A stretch of 64,000 nt of DNA from Tabrizicola piscis (lineage in GTDB: Bacteria; Pseudomonadota; Alphaproteobacteria; Rhodobacterales; Rhodobacteraceae). The notes beneath the pieces were generated by a model. It ran no database searches. It was not told the origin of the DNA and saw only the letters and a list, made by a program, of their open reading frames with translations. The number at the start of each line of letters is the position of its first letter. The stretch's first letter is position 1. The DNA lies in NCBI RefSeq assembly GCF_003940805.1, contig NZ_CP034328.1, forward strand, positions 1,470,001-1,534,000. Direction: 5' to 3'. Shown in pieces: positions 26,728 to 36,342 of the stretch. A program made the position numbers and the translations under genes.

Positions 26728-27243
26728 ATGACCGTAGACCCCCGAAAGGCGGCCTTGGACGACCTTTTCCGTGCCGTGTCGGCATTGGCCCCGCATTTGC
26801 ACAGCGCCGACGACCTGGCCACGCTGTCCCGCCTCAGGACGGAAGTGGCGCGCCTTGCCAGCCCGGGATCTCCATCCTCCCCCGGTCTCCACAATTTTGA
26901 CCCGACACGGTTCCAGCGTCTGATCGACCTGACCGGCCCCGCCTTGGCCGGCACCTTGCTGCTCCAACTGGCAGATGACCTGGACCGCTGCCGCACCCTG
27001 GCCCTGACCGGGGCCGAGGATCTGAACTGGGACGCGCTGCGCGAAAGCAGCCATATCCTGATCTCGCTTGCCGGGTCGGTCGGGGCGCTGTCGCTGCAAG
27101 CCATGGCGGAAACGCTGAACACCGCGGCGCATGGCCAGGACGCGACGGGAACCCGCCAATTGACCCCGGGGCTTGTGGCCGAACTTGATGCCCTGATCGC
27201 GCTGGTCCGCGCAACGCCGGCACCCGATGCGAGGGTTGAATGA
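26728..27243 (+). CDS. Hpt-domain-like phosphotransfer protein
   Basis: This 171-residue, mostly helical protein has a late segment SSHILISLAGSVGA (107-120) that aligns with the Hpt motif H-x-L-K-G-x5-G. His109 is in place, but the usual Lys-Gly are Ile112 and Ser113. The helix after it, LQAMAETLNTAAHG, is the normal second half of an Hpt helix pair. It probably passes phosphate from an unlinked hybrid kinase to the response regulator, with which it overlaps by ATGA (27240-27243). The layout resembles LuxU/LuxO. Start 26728 is not supported by a strong ribosome binding site. Confidence 0.65.
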   Translation: MTVDPRKAALDDLFRAVSALAPHLHSADDLATLSRLRTEVARLASPGSPSSPGLHNFDPTRFQRLIDLTGPALAGTLLLQLADDLDRCRTLALTGAEDLNWDALRESSHILISLAGSVGALSLQAMAETLNTAAHGQDATGTRQLTPGLVAELDALIALVRATPAPDARVE

Positions 27244-28661
27244 AAGCCGCTTCCGCAGTCCGACCCCCAATCCTTTTGATCGAAGACACCCTGTCGCTGC
27301 AACTGGTGTATCGGTCCGTCCTGTCATCGGCTGGCTTCCGCGTCTCTGTCGCTGGTACCGCGGCCGAGGGGCTGACCCAGTTTCAGTCCCTGAATCCCGC
27401 GGTTGTGCTGCTTGATCTGGTCCTGCCCGACCGCGACGGTCTGGCCCTGATGCAGGACCTTCTGGCCCTGCAGCCGGAAACCAGCATCATCGCCATCACG
27501 GCCAACGGGTCCGTCAACCGCGCGGTTGAGGCGATGCGCGCCGGTGCGCATGATTTTCTCGTCAAGCCTTTCGACGACAACCGGTTTCTCAGCGCCGTGC
27601 AGAACGCCTTGGCCGAGCGCGCGCAGCGGCCAAAGGACAACGCCCCCGTGGTGCCCCCGCCCGAACGCCTGACGCTGACGGACACGTCTGGCTTCATCGG
27701 GTCCTCCCCGGCGATGGAGCGTATCCACTCCACCATCGCGTCTGTCGCCCGGTCGATGGCCACGGTCTTCATCACCGGCGAAAGCGGCACCGGCAAGGAA
27801 CTCTGCGCCCTTGCGGTTCACGCCAACTCTGCCCGCGCCAACGGCCCCTTCATCGCGCTGAACTGCGGCGCGATCCCGCAAGACCTGCTGGAGTCCGAGG
27901 TCTTTGGCCACATGAAGGGCAGCTTCACCGGGGCGATTTCAGACAAGCCCGGGGCTGCGGCGGCGGCGGATGGCGGCACGCTGTTCCTGGACGAAATCTG
28001 CGAAATGGCCCCGGCGCTGCAGACCAAACTGCTGCGCTTCTTGCAAACCTCCACCGTCCAGCCCGTGGGTGCGACACGGCCGAAGAAGGTGAACGTCCGC
28101 ATTGTCTGCGCCACCAACCGCGACCCTCTGGACGCCGTCCGCCGCGGCCACTTCCGCGAAGACCTGTACTATCGCCTGTTCGTCGTCCCGATCCACATGC
28201 CCCCGCTGCGCGACCGCAACGGCGACGTGATCGAGATTGCCGAAGCCGCCCTGCGCCGCTTTGCGGATGAGGAGGGCCGCCTGTTTCTTGGCTTCGACCC
28301 GGCCGTTCAGGACTTGCTGTCGCGCTTGCCCTGGCCGGGGAATGTGCGCCAGTTGCTGAACGTCATCCGCAATGTGGTCGTGCTCAACCCCGGTGGCTGG
28401 GTCACGCTTGAAATGCTTCCCCCCGGTCTTTCGGAAGAAGGCAGCACCCCGGCCATCGCCGCGCCCAGCCCGGCCCCGGCGGCCGACCCCTTGCCGCTGG
28501 ATGGCCTTGTCGGAATGACGCTGGCGGAAGCCGAACGCCGACTGATCGAAGCCACGCTTGCCCAGCACGGCGGGTCTGTCCCCAGGGCGGCGCGCGTTCT
28601 GGACGTCTCACCCTCGACTTTGTACCGCAAGATGGAAAGCTGGCGCAAAGACGGCGACTGA
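27240..28661 (+). CDS. Sigma-54-dependent response regulator (LuxO/NtrC type)
   Basis: The 473-residue protein has a receiver domain (11-125) with the acidic pair in IEDT, phospho-acceptor Asp59 in LLDLVLPD and Lys109 in FLVKPF. An AAA+ domain (about 152-385) has Walker A GESGTGKE (180-187) and Walker B TLFLDEI. A C-terminal Fis-type helix-turn-helix ends GSVPRAARVLDVSPSTLYRKM. The sigma-54 contact loop reads GSFTGA (227-232) instead of GAFTGA. No sensor kinase is next to it; the overlapping Hpt gene suggests a phosphorelay. Targets are unknown. Confidence 0.93.
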   Translation: MKAASAVRPPILLIEDTLSLQLVYRSVLSSAGFRVSVAGTAAEGLTQFQSLNPAVVLLDLVLPDRDGLALMQDLLALQPETSIIAITANGSVNRAVEAMRAGAHDFLVKPFDDNRFLSAVQNALAERAQRPKDNAPVVPPPERLTLTDTSGFIGSSPAMERIHSTIASVARSMATVFITGESGTGKELCALAVHANSARANGPFIALNCGAIPQDLLESEVFGHMKGSFTGAISDKPGAAAAADGGTLFLDEICEMAPALQTKLLRFLQTSTVQPVGATRPKKVNVRIVCATNRDPLDAVRRGHFREDLYYRLFVVPIHMPPLRDRNGDVIEIAEAALRRFADEEGRLFLGFDPAVQDLLSRLPWPGNVRQLLNVIRNVVVLNPGGWVTLEMLPPGLSEEGSTPAIAAPSPAPAADPLPLDGLVGMTLAEAERRLIEATLAQHGGSVPRAARVLDVSPSTLYRKMESWRKDGD

Positions 28662-28671
28662 CACGCGCCTG

Positions 28672-29430
28672 TCAGGTGAACTGCTCACCGATCAGCCGTT
28701 CTTCCAGACCATGGCCGGGGTCGAACAGCAGACGGTGTGTCACCGACGGCTCCGACCGCACTTCGACGCTGACCACATCGCGCACCGATGACCGGCTGTC
28801 GGCATCCGCCATCACCGGGCGTTTCTCGCTTTCCAGCACCTCGAACCGCACCACGGCCGAGCTTGGCAAAAGCGCCCCCCGCCACCGCCTTGGCCGAAAC
28901 GCCGACATCGCCGTAAGCGCCAGCACATCCGACCCGATCGGCAAAATCGGCCCATGCGCCGAATAGTTGTAAGCCGTCGACCCCGCAGGCGTCGCCACAA
29001 GCGCCCCATCGCAGGCAAGCTCGCTTAGCCGCAGCCGCCCATCGATGAACACCCGCAACTTCGCCGCCTGCGACCCTTGGCGCAGCAAGGACACCTCGTT
29101 GATCGCCAGCGCCTCAGTCACCTTGCCCTTGGTGTTCGTCGCCCGCATCGCCAAGGGGTTGATTACCGTCTCTTCCGCCGCCTGCAGCCGCGCGGGCAGG
29201 TCACCCTCGGCATAGGCGTTCATCAGGAACCCGATGGTGCCGCAGTTCATGCCATAGACTGGCAAACCCCGCCCCTGCGCCGCATGCAGCGTCTGCAGCA
29301 TGAAACCGTCGCCGCCCAGCGCGACGATCACTTCGGCATTGCGCGCGTCCGCCTGCCCGTAGGCCGCCGTCAGCGCCTGATGCGCTGCAACTGCCGCAGG
29401 GGCCTTGCTGGCCGTGAACCTGATCCGCAC
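28672..29430 (-). CDS. nadK: NAD kinase
   Basis: This 252-residue enzyme makes NADP+ from NAD+ and ATP. The GGDG motif (39-42) is in VALGGDGFML, followed by NCGTIGFLMN, NEVSLLR and the nucleotide-binding TPAGSTAYNYSAHGPI. It begins directly at MRIRFTASKA. It is convergent with the sigma-54 regulator, 10 nt apart, and divergent from glyA. NAD+ synthetase is also in this window (59-60.8 kb), but not linked. Confidence 0.95.
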   Translation of the reverse strand: MRIRFTASKAPAAVAAHQALTAAYGQADARNAEVIVALGGDGFMLQTLHAAQGRGLPVYGMNCGTIGFLMNAYAEGDLPARLQAAEETVINPLAMRATNTKGKVTEALAINEVSLLRQGSQAAKLRVFIDGRLRLSELACDGALVATPAGSTAYNYSAHGPILPIGSDVLALTAMSAFRPRRWRGALLPSSAVVRFEVLESEKRPVMADADSRSSVRDVVSVEVRSEPSVTHRLLFDPGHGLEERLIGEQFT

Positions 29431-29641
29431 GCCTGATTTCCCCCGCCCGTTGCTAGCCCCCGCCAGTCTTGGCTGCGCAGGCGGGTGAACTCAAGCCCCC
29501 CATCCGGTTTCGGGCGGGGTCGCCCGTCTTCCCTTGGGTAAGATTATTTCGCCCCAAACACCGAACCTGTCGCTTTCTTGCCTTTTCGACTGGCACCGCG
29601 TGCTCTAAATAGCCGTCAAATCCATCGCCGAGAGGTCCATC

Positions 29642-30937
29642 ATGAACGCCCCGCACCGTGATACCGGTTTTTTCACCGAAAGCCTTGCCTCTCGTGACCC
29701 TGAACTGTTCGGGTCCATCACCGCCGAACTCGGCCGCCAGCGCCATGAGATCGAGCTGATCGCCTCCGAGAACATTGTCTCCCGCGCCGTGATGGAGGCG
29801 CAGGGGTCCGTGATGACCAACAAATACGCCGAGGGCTACCCCGGCAAGCGCTACTATGGCGGCTGCCAGTTCGTAGACGTGGCCGAAAACCTCGCCATCG
29901 ACCGCGCCTGCCAGCTGTTTGGCTGCAGCTTCGCCAACGTCCAGCCGAATTCCGGGTCACAGGCCAACCAGGGCGTGTTTCAGGCGCTGATCAAGCCCGG
30001 CGACACCATCCTTGGCATGTCGCTGGATGCCGGTGGCCACCTGACCCATGGCGCGGCGCCGAACCAGTCCGGCAAGTGGTTCCACGCCGTCCAGTACGGC
30101 GTGCGCAAACAGGACCTGACGCTGGACTACGATCAGGTTCAGGCCCTCGCCACCGAACACCAGCCGAAGATGATCATCGCCGGCGGCTCTGCCATCCCCC
30201 GCATCATCGACTTCGCCCGGATGCGTCAGATTGCGGATTCGGTCGGCGCCTACCTTCTCGTCGACATGGCGCACTTCGCTGGCCTTGTGGCCGCTGGCCT
30301 TTACCCCAGCCCCTTCCCGCATGCCCATGTCGCCACCACCACCACCCACAAAACCCTGCGCGGCCCCCGTGGCGGGATGATCCTGACCAATGACGAAGCC
30401 ATCGCCAAAAAGGTCAACTCCGCGATCTTCCCGGGCATCCAGGGCGGCCCCCTGATGCACGTCATCGCCGCCAAGGCAGTTGCGTTTGGCGAGGCGCTGC
30501 GCCCCGGCTTCAAATCCTATCAGGCCCAGGTCATCAAGAACGCCCAGGCCCTTGCGGATGAGTTGATGAAGGGCGGCCTCGACATCGTCACCGGCGGCAC
30601 CGACACGCACCTGATGCTGGTCGACCTCCGCCCCAAGGGCGTGAAGGGCAACGCGACCGAAAAAGCCCTCGGCCGCGCGCACATCACCTGCAACAAGAAC
30701 GGCATCCCCTTCGACACCGAAAAGCCGACGATCACCTCCGGCGTCCGCCTTGGCACCCCCGCCGGAACGACACGCGGCTTCGGCGAGGCCGAGTTCCGCC
30801 AGATCGGCCGCTGGATCATCGAGGTCACCGAAGGCCTCGCCGCCAACGGTGAAGACGGCAACGGCGACGTCGAAGCCAAAGTGAAGGCCGAGGTCGAAGC
30901 TCTGTGCCTGCGGTTCCCGATCTATCCGGAGCTTTGA
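29642..30937 (+). CDS. glyA: Serine hydroxymethyltransferase
   Basis: The 431-residue PLP enzyme interconverts serine and glycine with tetrahydrofolate, the main source of one-carbon units. It opens with a typical N-terminal region ([20 protein letters not shown]), has the PLP lysine in [14 protein letters not shown] near residue 235, and ends in the normal C-terminal domain. It works together with the glycine cleavage proteins encoded at 48-52.6 kb. ATG 29642 follows GAGAGG. No glycine riboswitch precedes it, unlike gcvT. Confidence 0.97.
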   Translation: MNAPHRDTGFFTESLASRDPELFGSITAELGRQRHEIELIASENIVSRAVMEAQGSVMTNKYAEGYPGKRYYGGCQFVDVAENLAIDRACQLFGCSFANVQPNSGSQANQGVFQALIKPGDTILGMSLDAGGHLTHGAAPNQSGKWFHAVQYGVRKQDLTLDYDQVQALATEHQPKMIIAGGSAIPRIIDFARMRQIADSVGAYLLVDMAHFAGLVAAGLYPSPFPHAHVATTTTHKTLRGPRGGMILTNDEAIAKKVNSAIFPGIQGGPLMHVIAAKAVAFGEALRPGFKSYQAQVIKNAQALADELMKGGLDIVTGGTDTHLMLVDLRPKGVKGNATEKALGRAHITCNKNGIPFDTEKPTITSGVRLGTPAGTTRGFGEAEFRQIGRWIIEVTEGLAANGEDGNGDVEAKVKAEVEALCLRFPIYPEL

Positions 30938-30942
30938 TCAGC

Positions 30943-30965
30943 GTAGGGTGCGCCACAACGCACCC
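30943..30965. repeat. GTAGGGTG hairpin, copy 1
   Basis: Just after glyA, GGGTGCG (30946-30952) pairs with CGCACCC (30959-30965) around a 6-nt loop, preceded by CGTA. The element at 63380 starts with the same CGTAGGGTG and forms the same kind of hairpin. It may terminate glyA and belongs to a dispersed hairpin family. Confidence 0.55.
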
Positions 30966-31102
30966 TCCTCTGCCATAGCCCAGCGCCACAACGGGCCCCG
31001 CCCCCGTCGGGCAGGCGCGAAACGGGCTGAGTTTGGCGCTTTGTGCCTATCCCTCCCACCGTATTCGGGTGATCAACGCTGCCAGAGCGGGTGCGACGCG
31101 CC

Positions 31103-31717
31103 CTATCCCGTGCCTTCCCCCGCTAAAGGCTTGAGCAGGAGATAGCGGAACTCATCCGTCTGCGTGTACTCGGCAAATTGCAGCCTCACGCGTTCCATGT
31201 CTTTCGCCCAGTCAAGAAGGTGGCTGTAGCACTGATCAATCCGGTCATAGTTGGCAGTCAGTGCTGATTGCGCACGTCGGCAGCCTTCAACGCTCCATAG
31301 ATCGTGCATGTCGATAAAGTGGTGGACCAGATCGTTCCGCAATTTCACCAACTCCCCCAACCCGACTTCGGTTCTGGCAAAGTCTTCCTCTGACATGCTG
31401 ATGCCCATTCGAAATCTGACGGTGGCGTCATCGCCGGGCCCGTCATCTTGCAACTCGTCATCGCCTTTGCGATTGCCTGCGTCGAGAAGGGAATCGGTAA
31501 ACTCGCCAATCAGCGCGCCAAGGGTTTTGCGCGACGTTCGATCTGCGCGGGCCGCTCGAATTGCTTCAAGGTTCTGCAGCCGGCCCGCGAACTGATGGTC
31601 CGCAATCATCGCCTTGATCAAGCGTTCATACTGCTGCAGGCGCAACATGCACCGACCCAACAACCTTTGCACATCGCGCTGGAGCTCTTTTTCTTCTTCG
31701 TCGGCAACCTGCGTCAT
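31103..31717 (-). CDS. HEPN-like helical protein, 204 aa
   Basis: This 204-residue protein is almost all helical and soluble. VKLRNDLVHHF (125-134) contains R127-x4-H132 with Asn after the Arg, the catalytic Rx4-6H pattern of HEPN ribonucleases. The first half (VQRLLGRCMLRLQQYERLIKA, then RKTLGALIGEF) reminds me of bacterial proteins that add a C-terminal OST-HTH/LOTUS RNA-binding domain, which is absent here. An RNA-directed or toxin-like role is possible but unproved, and no antitoxin-like partner is adjacent. ATG 31717 opens MTQVADEEEK. It is less GC-rich than its neighbours and sits beside a truncated DUF817 gene, which suggests insertion. Confidence 0.6.
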   Translation of the reverse strand: MTQVADEEEKELQRDVQRLLGRCMLRLQQYERLIKAMIADHQFAGRLQNLEAIRAARADRTSRKTLGALIGEFTDSLLDAGNRKGDDELQDDGPGDDATVRFRMGISMSEEDFARTEVGLGELVKLRNDLVHHFIDMHDLWSVEGCRRAQSALTANYDRIDQCYSHLLDWAKDMERVRLQFAEYTQTDEFRYLLLKPLAGEGTG

Positions 31718-31823
31718 GAAAGCCCTGCGCTTGATCTGATTGGCCCAGACACACTCTGCACCAGGAAGCCAAGCCTCACCACTCTTGGTCAACGCGCACA
31801 CGTTGATTGGCCCCGCGTGGTGA

Positions 31824-32114
31824 ACAAGCCCCGACCACCGCCGCATCCACGACCGTCACTGGTGGCTGCCCCTGCCCGTTGCGGCGTTCCTTGCCGCCCT
31901 TGCGCTGTGGATCGCGGAAAACGTCGGCACTGCCACGGGCACCTGGGTCTACTCCGGCCAACTGCCGGGCCAGATCGTCAGCCTTGGCAAGCTTGGGTCA
32001 TGGTACCTGCTGCTGTATGTGGCCTTCGTCACAGTCACGCTGGTCACCCGCCGCGCTCTGTCGCGCAGCGCGGTTGACCTCAGAGATAGCCCCGCCACGC
32101 CAGCAACGCGATGA
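31824..32114 (+). pseudogene. 3' remnant of a DUF817 membrane protein gene
   Basis: The frame after the TGA at 31821-31823 reads through to the TGA at 32112-32114 without an ATG start. It encodes about 96 residues with RHWWLPLPVAAFLAALALW, AENVGTATGTWVYSGQ and SLGKLGSWYLLLYVAFV, the C-terminal part of a DUF817 membrane protein as I remember the family (about 270 residues). The first two thirds are missing; that space is taken by the oppositely oriented HEPN-like gene. I read it as a gene cut by a deletion or insertion. Its end overlaps the next gene on the other strand by 35 bp. Confidence 0.65.
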
Positions 32115-32451
32115 TCCCCAGGATCAGCGCCAGAATCCCGAACCCGACCGACCCGATCATTCCTGCAACCGTATCGCGCCGCCGCCCTGCCGGATCGATC
32201 GCGGTCAGATGCCGCACGCAGGCGTCATAGGCATCCGCCACTTCGCCCATGTCGATCTGGCCCAAGAGCTTCGGGTTCTTCGACTTTTCCGCCGCCACCG
32301 CCAGAAGCTGCGCCGCCTCGCGCACCTTCTTCGGCAAGAGCCGCCCACTCCGGCGCAGCTTGGTCCCAAGGTCGCGCCCGCCGAGGTTCAGCCGCTCTTC
32401 CAAAAGCCCTGCCACCCGATCCGCCATTTGCTGGATCGCAACCGCGCTCAT
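32080..32451 (-). CDS. Small protein with one C-terminal membrane helix, 123 aa
   Basis: The 123-residue protein has a helical cytoplasmic part (about 1-95, with LNLGGRDLGTKLRRSGRLLPKKVREAA written here only in part: LRRSGRLLPKKVREAA) and a single terminal membrane helix (about 100-118, GFGILALILGIIALLAW). It is a tail-anchored type and I know similar uncharacterised proteins in Rhodobacteraceae. ATG 32451 (MSAVAIQQM) is preferred over 32466 because it starts the conserved part. Its 3' end overlaps the DUF817 remnant, and it is divergent from the alpha/beta hydrolase gene. Confidence 0.7.
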   Translation of the reverse strand: MSAVAIQQMADRVAGLLEERLNLGGRDLGTKLRRSGRLLPKKVREAAQLLAVAAEKSKNPKLLGQIDMGEVADAYDACVRHLTAIDPAGRRRDTVAGMIGSVGFGILALILGIIALLAWRGYL

Positions 32452-32547
32452 CCCAAAACCCTCCAAAATCCGTTCGCGACCCTACGGGGTATTGCCGGGG
32501 CGTTCAACTGCTCTGGCCTGACGCCTGCGTGAAGGCTAATAAGGGCC

Positions 32548-33318
32548 ATGCTTGCCCAGATCCTTCACCCCGCCCCTGACGCGGCGACGGCCCCGCCTCT
32601 TGTCATCGCCCATGGCCTTTATGGTTCGGGCCGGAACTGGGGGGTCATTGCCCGCCGTCTGGCCGACCGGCGCAATGTCGTGGCCGTCGACATGCGCAAC
32701 CACGGGGACAGCCCGCGCAGCCCGTCGCACAGCTACCCGGACATGGCCGCCGATCTGGCCGAGGTGATCACGACACTGGGCGGCCCAGTCGACCTTCTGG
32801 GCCATTCGATGGGTGGCAAGGCTGCGATGCAACTGGCCCTGACCCAGCCGCAACTGCTCCGCCGCCTGATCGTGGCCGACATCGCGCCCGTGGCCTATAC
32901 CCACGACCAGAGCCGCCACGTTCAGGCCATGTCCGCCCTCGACCTTTCGCAAATCAGCACACGGGCTGACGCAGATGCCGCCCTGTCAGCCACGGTCGAA
33001 GACCCAGCCCTGCGCGCGTTCTTCCTGCAGTCGCTGGATTTCCGCACTAAGCCCCCGCACTGGAAGTTGAACCTTTCGGTCCTCGGGCAAGAAATGCCAA
33101 AGATCGTCGGCTGGCCCGGCACCGAAGGCCGCTTTGACAACCCCACCCTGTTCCTGACCGGCGCCAACAGCAGCTATGTCCGGCCCGAACATCGCGATCA
33201 GATCCGCGCCCTGTTCCCGAAGGCCCGCTTTGCAAAGATTCCCGACGCAGGCCACTGGCTGCACGCCGAAAAACCGCGCGAGTTCGAGGAAACGGTGCGC
33301 GTGTTCCTTGAGGCTTAG
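32548..33318 (+). CDS. Alpha/beta hydrolase (YbfF-like esterase)
   Basis: This 256-residue alpha/beta hydrolase has the oxyanion segment HGLYGSGRNW, the nucleophile elbow GHSMGGKAA (Ser about 98) and a late His in PDAGHWLHAEKP. The acid is in a central DNPTLFLTGANSSY region. The pattern is that of YbfF-type esterases that hydrolyse short acyl esters and acyl-CoA in E. coli; substrate here is unknown. ATG 32548 is 96 nt from the divergent gene. The stop region overlaps the 57-residue membrane peptide gene on the other strand by 4 bp. Confidence 0.9.
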   Translation: MLAQILHPAPDAATAPPLVIAHGLYGSGRNWGVIARRLADRRNVVAVDMRNHGDSPRSPSHSYPDMAADLAEVITTLGGPVDLLGHSMGGKAAMQLALTQPQLLRRLIVADIAPVAYTHDQSRHVQAMSALDLSQISTRADADAALSATVEDPALRAFFLQSLDFRTKPPHWKLNLSVLGQEMPKIVGWPGTEGRFDNPTLFLTGANSSYVRPEHRDQIRALFPKARFAKIPDAGHWLHAEKPREFEETVRVFLEA

Positions 33319-33488
33319 CCAATTTCCCGTGCGACGTACCAGCTGACCGGCAAAGCCAGCACCGCCCCGGCCGCCGCAGCACCAATGATCGGCCACAGGG
33401 TGCCATAGCCCATCGTCAGGACGGCAATGACGGCAGACCCGGCAAGGGCGGTGCCGATCATGGAAAACAGGATCATCGTCAAGCGCAT
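33315..33488 (-). CDS. 57-residue membrane peptide (CTP-synthetase-like annotation family)
   Basis: The peptide MRLTMILFSMIGTALAGS... has two hydrophobic helices separated by a short loop (MGYGTLWP) and ends VSWYVAREIG. I have seen near-identical short proteins in many Rhodobacteraceae, often mislabelled as CTP synthetase; they have no resemblance to PyrG. It probably sits in the inner membrane; function unknown. ATG 33488 has GGAGGTGG upstream, better than the ATG at 33503. Confidence 0.75.
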   Translation of the reverse strand: MRLTMILFSMIGTALAGSAVIAVLTMGYGTLWPIIGAAAAGAVLALPVSWYVAREIG

Positions 33489-33605
33489 CGAAGCCACCTC
33501 CAAGCTCGGAACTTAATATTCCAATTCTTGCAGGTTTCGGCGCTGTCCGCTTTGATCCCGGTCAATTGTCAGGGCACCTTGGGGGTCGTTGTCCCCGAGT
33601 TGCCG

Positions 33606-34733
33606 TCAGGCCGCTTCCAGGATGCTGGCCAGATCCTTGGGGCTCAGGCTCATCGGGTTCCCCTTCATCGAAGACGCCCCCTGCGCTGCGGCAACGATCT
33701 CTTCGTGCAGCGCCGGGGTCACGCCCAACCCGGCCAGGCCGGGCAAACCTGCGCCCTGCGCCCAGCTCTGCAAGGCGCGCGGTGCATCCGCCGCTGTGCA
33801 GCCCAGCACCTCGGCCAGGATCCCGCAAACCACGTCCAGCTTCCGGCGTGGCTCACCGCTGGCTGCCGCCCGGTTCGCTGTCAGCACCGGGCCCAGCAGC
33901 GCGCCGCAGATCGCACCATGCGCGGCCCCGGTCATGCCGCCGATCACCCCGGCAAAGCCATGCACCGCACCCAGCCCCGCATTGGCCAGCGCGAGGCCAC
34001 CGCACAGGCTTGTCCATGCCAGCCTGTCGCGGGCATCCGGGTCCTCGCCCGCTTGCAACCGCATCAACGCCGCCAGTCCCGGGCCGATGGCGGGCAGCGC
34101 CAGCGCATCAGTGTAGGGCGTTGCCTTGATCGACACATAGGGCTCAATCACCTGTGTCACCGCATCAAGACCCGAGGCAAGCGTCACGGACCAAGGACAG
34201 CCATCCGTCAGCGCGGGGTCGACAATCGCCAGCCTCGCCACCATGCGGTCGTCGCGCAGGCTGACCTTCCGGCCAAGATCCGGCAACCCGATCACCGCGT
34301 TCTTCGTGACCTCGGCCCCGGTTCCCGCAGTGGTCGGCATCGCGATGAAGGGGATCGGGTCGGCGGTAAGCTGCAAGCCCTGCCCCACCACCTCCAGATG
34401 CTGCACAGGGTCACCCGACGCCGGGATCAGCCCGGCCAGTGCCTTGCCAAGGTCAATGGCCGCCCCACCGCCAAGTGCCACCACCCAGTCGGGGCGATGG
34501 TCACGGGCGATGGCCAATGCAGCCACAAGGTCGGCCAGAGTCGGCTCTCCCCCACAAGCAAGGGTCAGTACGTCCGGCCCCAAAGCCCCGGTCAACCAGG
34601 CAGCCCGCCCGGCGTTTGCACCGTGCACCACGACCCCCCGCGCCCCATAGCTGCGGATCAATGCCGGGGCCTTCGCCGCCTCCCCCCGTCCAAACAGGAT
34701 GCGCCCGGGGGCGGTGATGCCAAAGGCGATCAT
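33606..34733 (-). CDS. Iron-type alcohol dehydrogenase (group III)
   Basis: The 375-residue oxidoreductase has NAD-binding [11 protein letters not shown] (88-98), the PTTAGTGAE loop (133-141) and metal-site segments [14 protein letters not shown] (188-201) and GAVHGFAG...AHGAICG (His258 and His272). Asp190 is present, but Gln194 replaces the usual second ligand His, as in a known subgroup of these enzymes. It overlaps glpK by ATGA (34730-34733), so it is the last cistron of the glycerol operon. A role in glycerol or propanediol/dihydroxyacetone oxidation is a reasonable guess from context only. Confidence 0.85.
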   Translation of the reverse strand: MIAFGITAPGRILFGRGEAAKAPALIRSYGARGVVVHGANAGRAAWLTGALGPDVLTLACGGEPTLADLVAALAIARDHRPDWVVALGGGAAIDLGKALAGLIPASGDPVQHLEVVGQGLQLTADPIPFIAMPTTAGTGAEVTKNAVIGLPDLGRKVSLRDDRMVARLAIVDPALTDGCPWSVTLASGLDAVTQVIEPYVSIKATPYTDALALPAIGPGLAALMRLQAGEDPDARDRLAWTSLCGGLALANAGLGAVHGFAGVIGGMTGAAHGAICGALLGPVLTANRAAASGEPRRKLDVVCGILAEVLGCTAADAPRALQSWAQGAGLPGLAGLGVTPALHEEIVAAAQGASSMKGNPMSLSPKDLASILEAA

Positions 34734-36214
34734 ACAGACATCGTCGCGGCGATGGCCTTGCCCCAGCGGGCGTATTTGGCGTCACGGGTCGGGTCGTCCA
34801 TCTGCGGCGTAAAGCGGCGATCCAGCGCCCAGGACTTGGCAAACTCCTCCGGCCCGCCAATCACGTCGGCCTGCATCGCCGCCAGATAGGCCGCGCCAAG
34901 CGCCGTCGTCTCGGTCACCTTGGGCCGATCCACCGGCGCGCCAAGGATGTCGGACAGGAACTGCATGGTCCAGTCGCTGGCGGTCATTCCGCCATCCACC
35001 CGCAACACGCCTTGCGCCTCGGTCCCCCAGTCGGCCCGCATCGCCTCCAGAAGGTCGCGGGTCTGGTAGCCGACGCTTTCCAGCGCCGCCCGGGCAAGCT
35101 CAGCGGGGCCAGAGTTCCGGGTCAACCCGAACACCGCGCCCCGACTGTCAGGCCGCCAATAGGGCGCGCCAAGGCCGGTGAAGGCGGGAACAAGGATCAC
35201 CCCCTGCGCCTCCTCCGCCGCCTCGGCGAGGGGCTGGGTCTCCTTCGCCTCGCGGATGATCTTGAGGCCGTCGCGCAGCCACTGGACGACCGCGCCGGCA
35301 ATGAAGATCGACCCCTCAAGGGCATAGGTCGGCTGACCTTTCAGTTGATAGGCGATGGTGGTCAGCAGGCGGTTCTTCGACGGGACCATGTCGGTCCCGG
35401 TGTTGAGAAGGGCAAAGCAGCCGGTCCCGTAGGTCGATTTCATCATGCCCGCGCTGAAGCAGGCCTGGCCGACGGTCGCGGCCTGCTGGTCACCGGCGAC
35501 ACCAAGGATCGGGATCTCACGCCCAAACAGGTCGGGCCGGGTCACGCCGAAGGGCGCGGCGCAGTCCTTCACCTCGGGGAGGAGGGACAGCGGGATGCCG
35601 AGGAGGCTGCAGATGTCCTCATCCCACGCGCCCTTCGCGATGTTGTAGATCAGGGTGCGTGAGGCGTTGGTCGCGTCGGTGGCGTGGACCTTGCCGCCGG
35701 TCAGGTTCCAGATCAGCCAGGTGTCGACGGTGCCGAAGGCGAGGTCACCCCGTTCCGCCTTCGCCCGCGCGCCGTCGACGTGGTCGAGGAGCCACTTGAT
35801 CTTGGTGCCCGAGAAGTAGGGGTCGAGGAGCAGGCCGGTGCGGGCGGTGATCATCGCCTCGTGGCCCTGATCCTTCAAGGCGGTGCAAGTGTTTGCCGTC
35901 CGCCGATCCTGCCAGACGATGGCGGGGTGGATGGGGTGGCCGGTCTTGCGGTCCCAGATCAGGGTCGTCTCGCGCTGGTTGGTGATGCCGATCGCGGCGA
36001 TGGAGGTGGCGTTGACTCCGGCCTTCTCGATCGCGGCCCGCGCCGTGGCGGCGACGGTGGACCAGAGGTCGGCGGGGTTGTGCTCGACCCAGCCGGGGCG
36101 GGGGTAGGACTGGGGAAACTCTTCCTGGGCCTGGGCGATGGGGCGGAGGGCCGCATCAAACAGGATCGCGCGGGAGGAGGTGGTGCCCTGGTCGATGGCA
36201 AGAATATGGGTCAT
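34730..36214 (-). CDS. glpK: Glycerol kinase
   Basis: This 494-residue FGGY kinase phosphorylates glycerol to glycerol 3-phosphate and traps it in the cell. The N-terminal phosphate loop reads [27 protein letters not shown] binds substrate, and the C-terminal FGGY signature region [21 protein letters not shown] is intact. It lies downstream of glpV and is coupled to the iron-type dehydrogenase. In alphaproteobacteria with the GlpSTPQV importer this placement is usual. Confidence 0.97.
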   Translation of the reverse strand: MTHILAIDQGTTSSRAILFDAALRPIAQAQEEFPQSYPRPGWVEHNPADLWSTVAATARAAIEKAGVNATSIAAIGITNQRETTLIWDRKTGHPIHPAIVWQDRRTANTCTALKDQGHEAMITARTGLLLDPYFSGTKIKWLLDHVDGARAKAERGDLAFGTVDTWLIWNLTGGKVHATDATNASRTLIYNIAKGAWDEDICSLLGIPLSLLPEVKDCAAPFGVTRPDLFGREIPILGVAGDQQAATVGQACFSAGMMKSTYGTGCFALLNTGTDMVPSKNRLLTTIAYQLKGQPTYALEGSIFIAGAVVQWLRDGLKIIREAKETQPLAEAAEEAQGVILVPAFTGLGAPYWRPDSRGAVFGLTRNSGPAELARAALESVGYQTRDLLEAMRADWGTEAQGVLRVDGGMTASDWTMQFLSDILGAPVDRPKVTETTALGAAYLAAMQADVIGGPEEFAKSWALDRRFTPQMDDPTRDAKYARWGKAIAATMSV

Positions 36215-36342
36215 GGACGTCTGGCCTGCTTGGGGGTGTCCCGGGCAGGGACGGGTTCTGCGCTAAAGCGATATCAACGGGTTACGGGCGCCTGGTAAGG
36301 AACGGTTCATCTTTGGCCCTGCTCTGCCCCGGTGAAAGGCCC

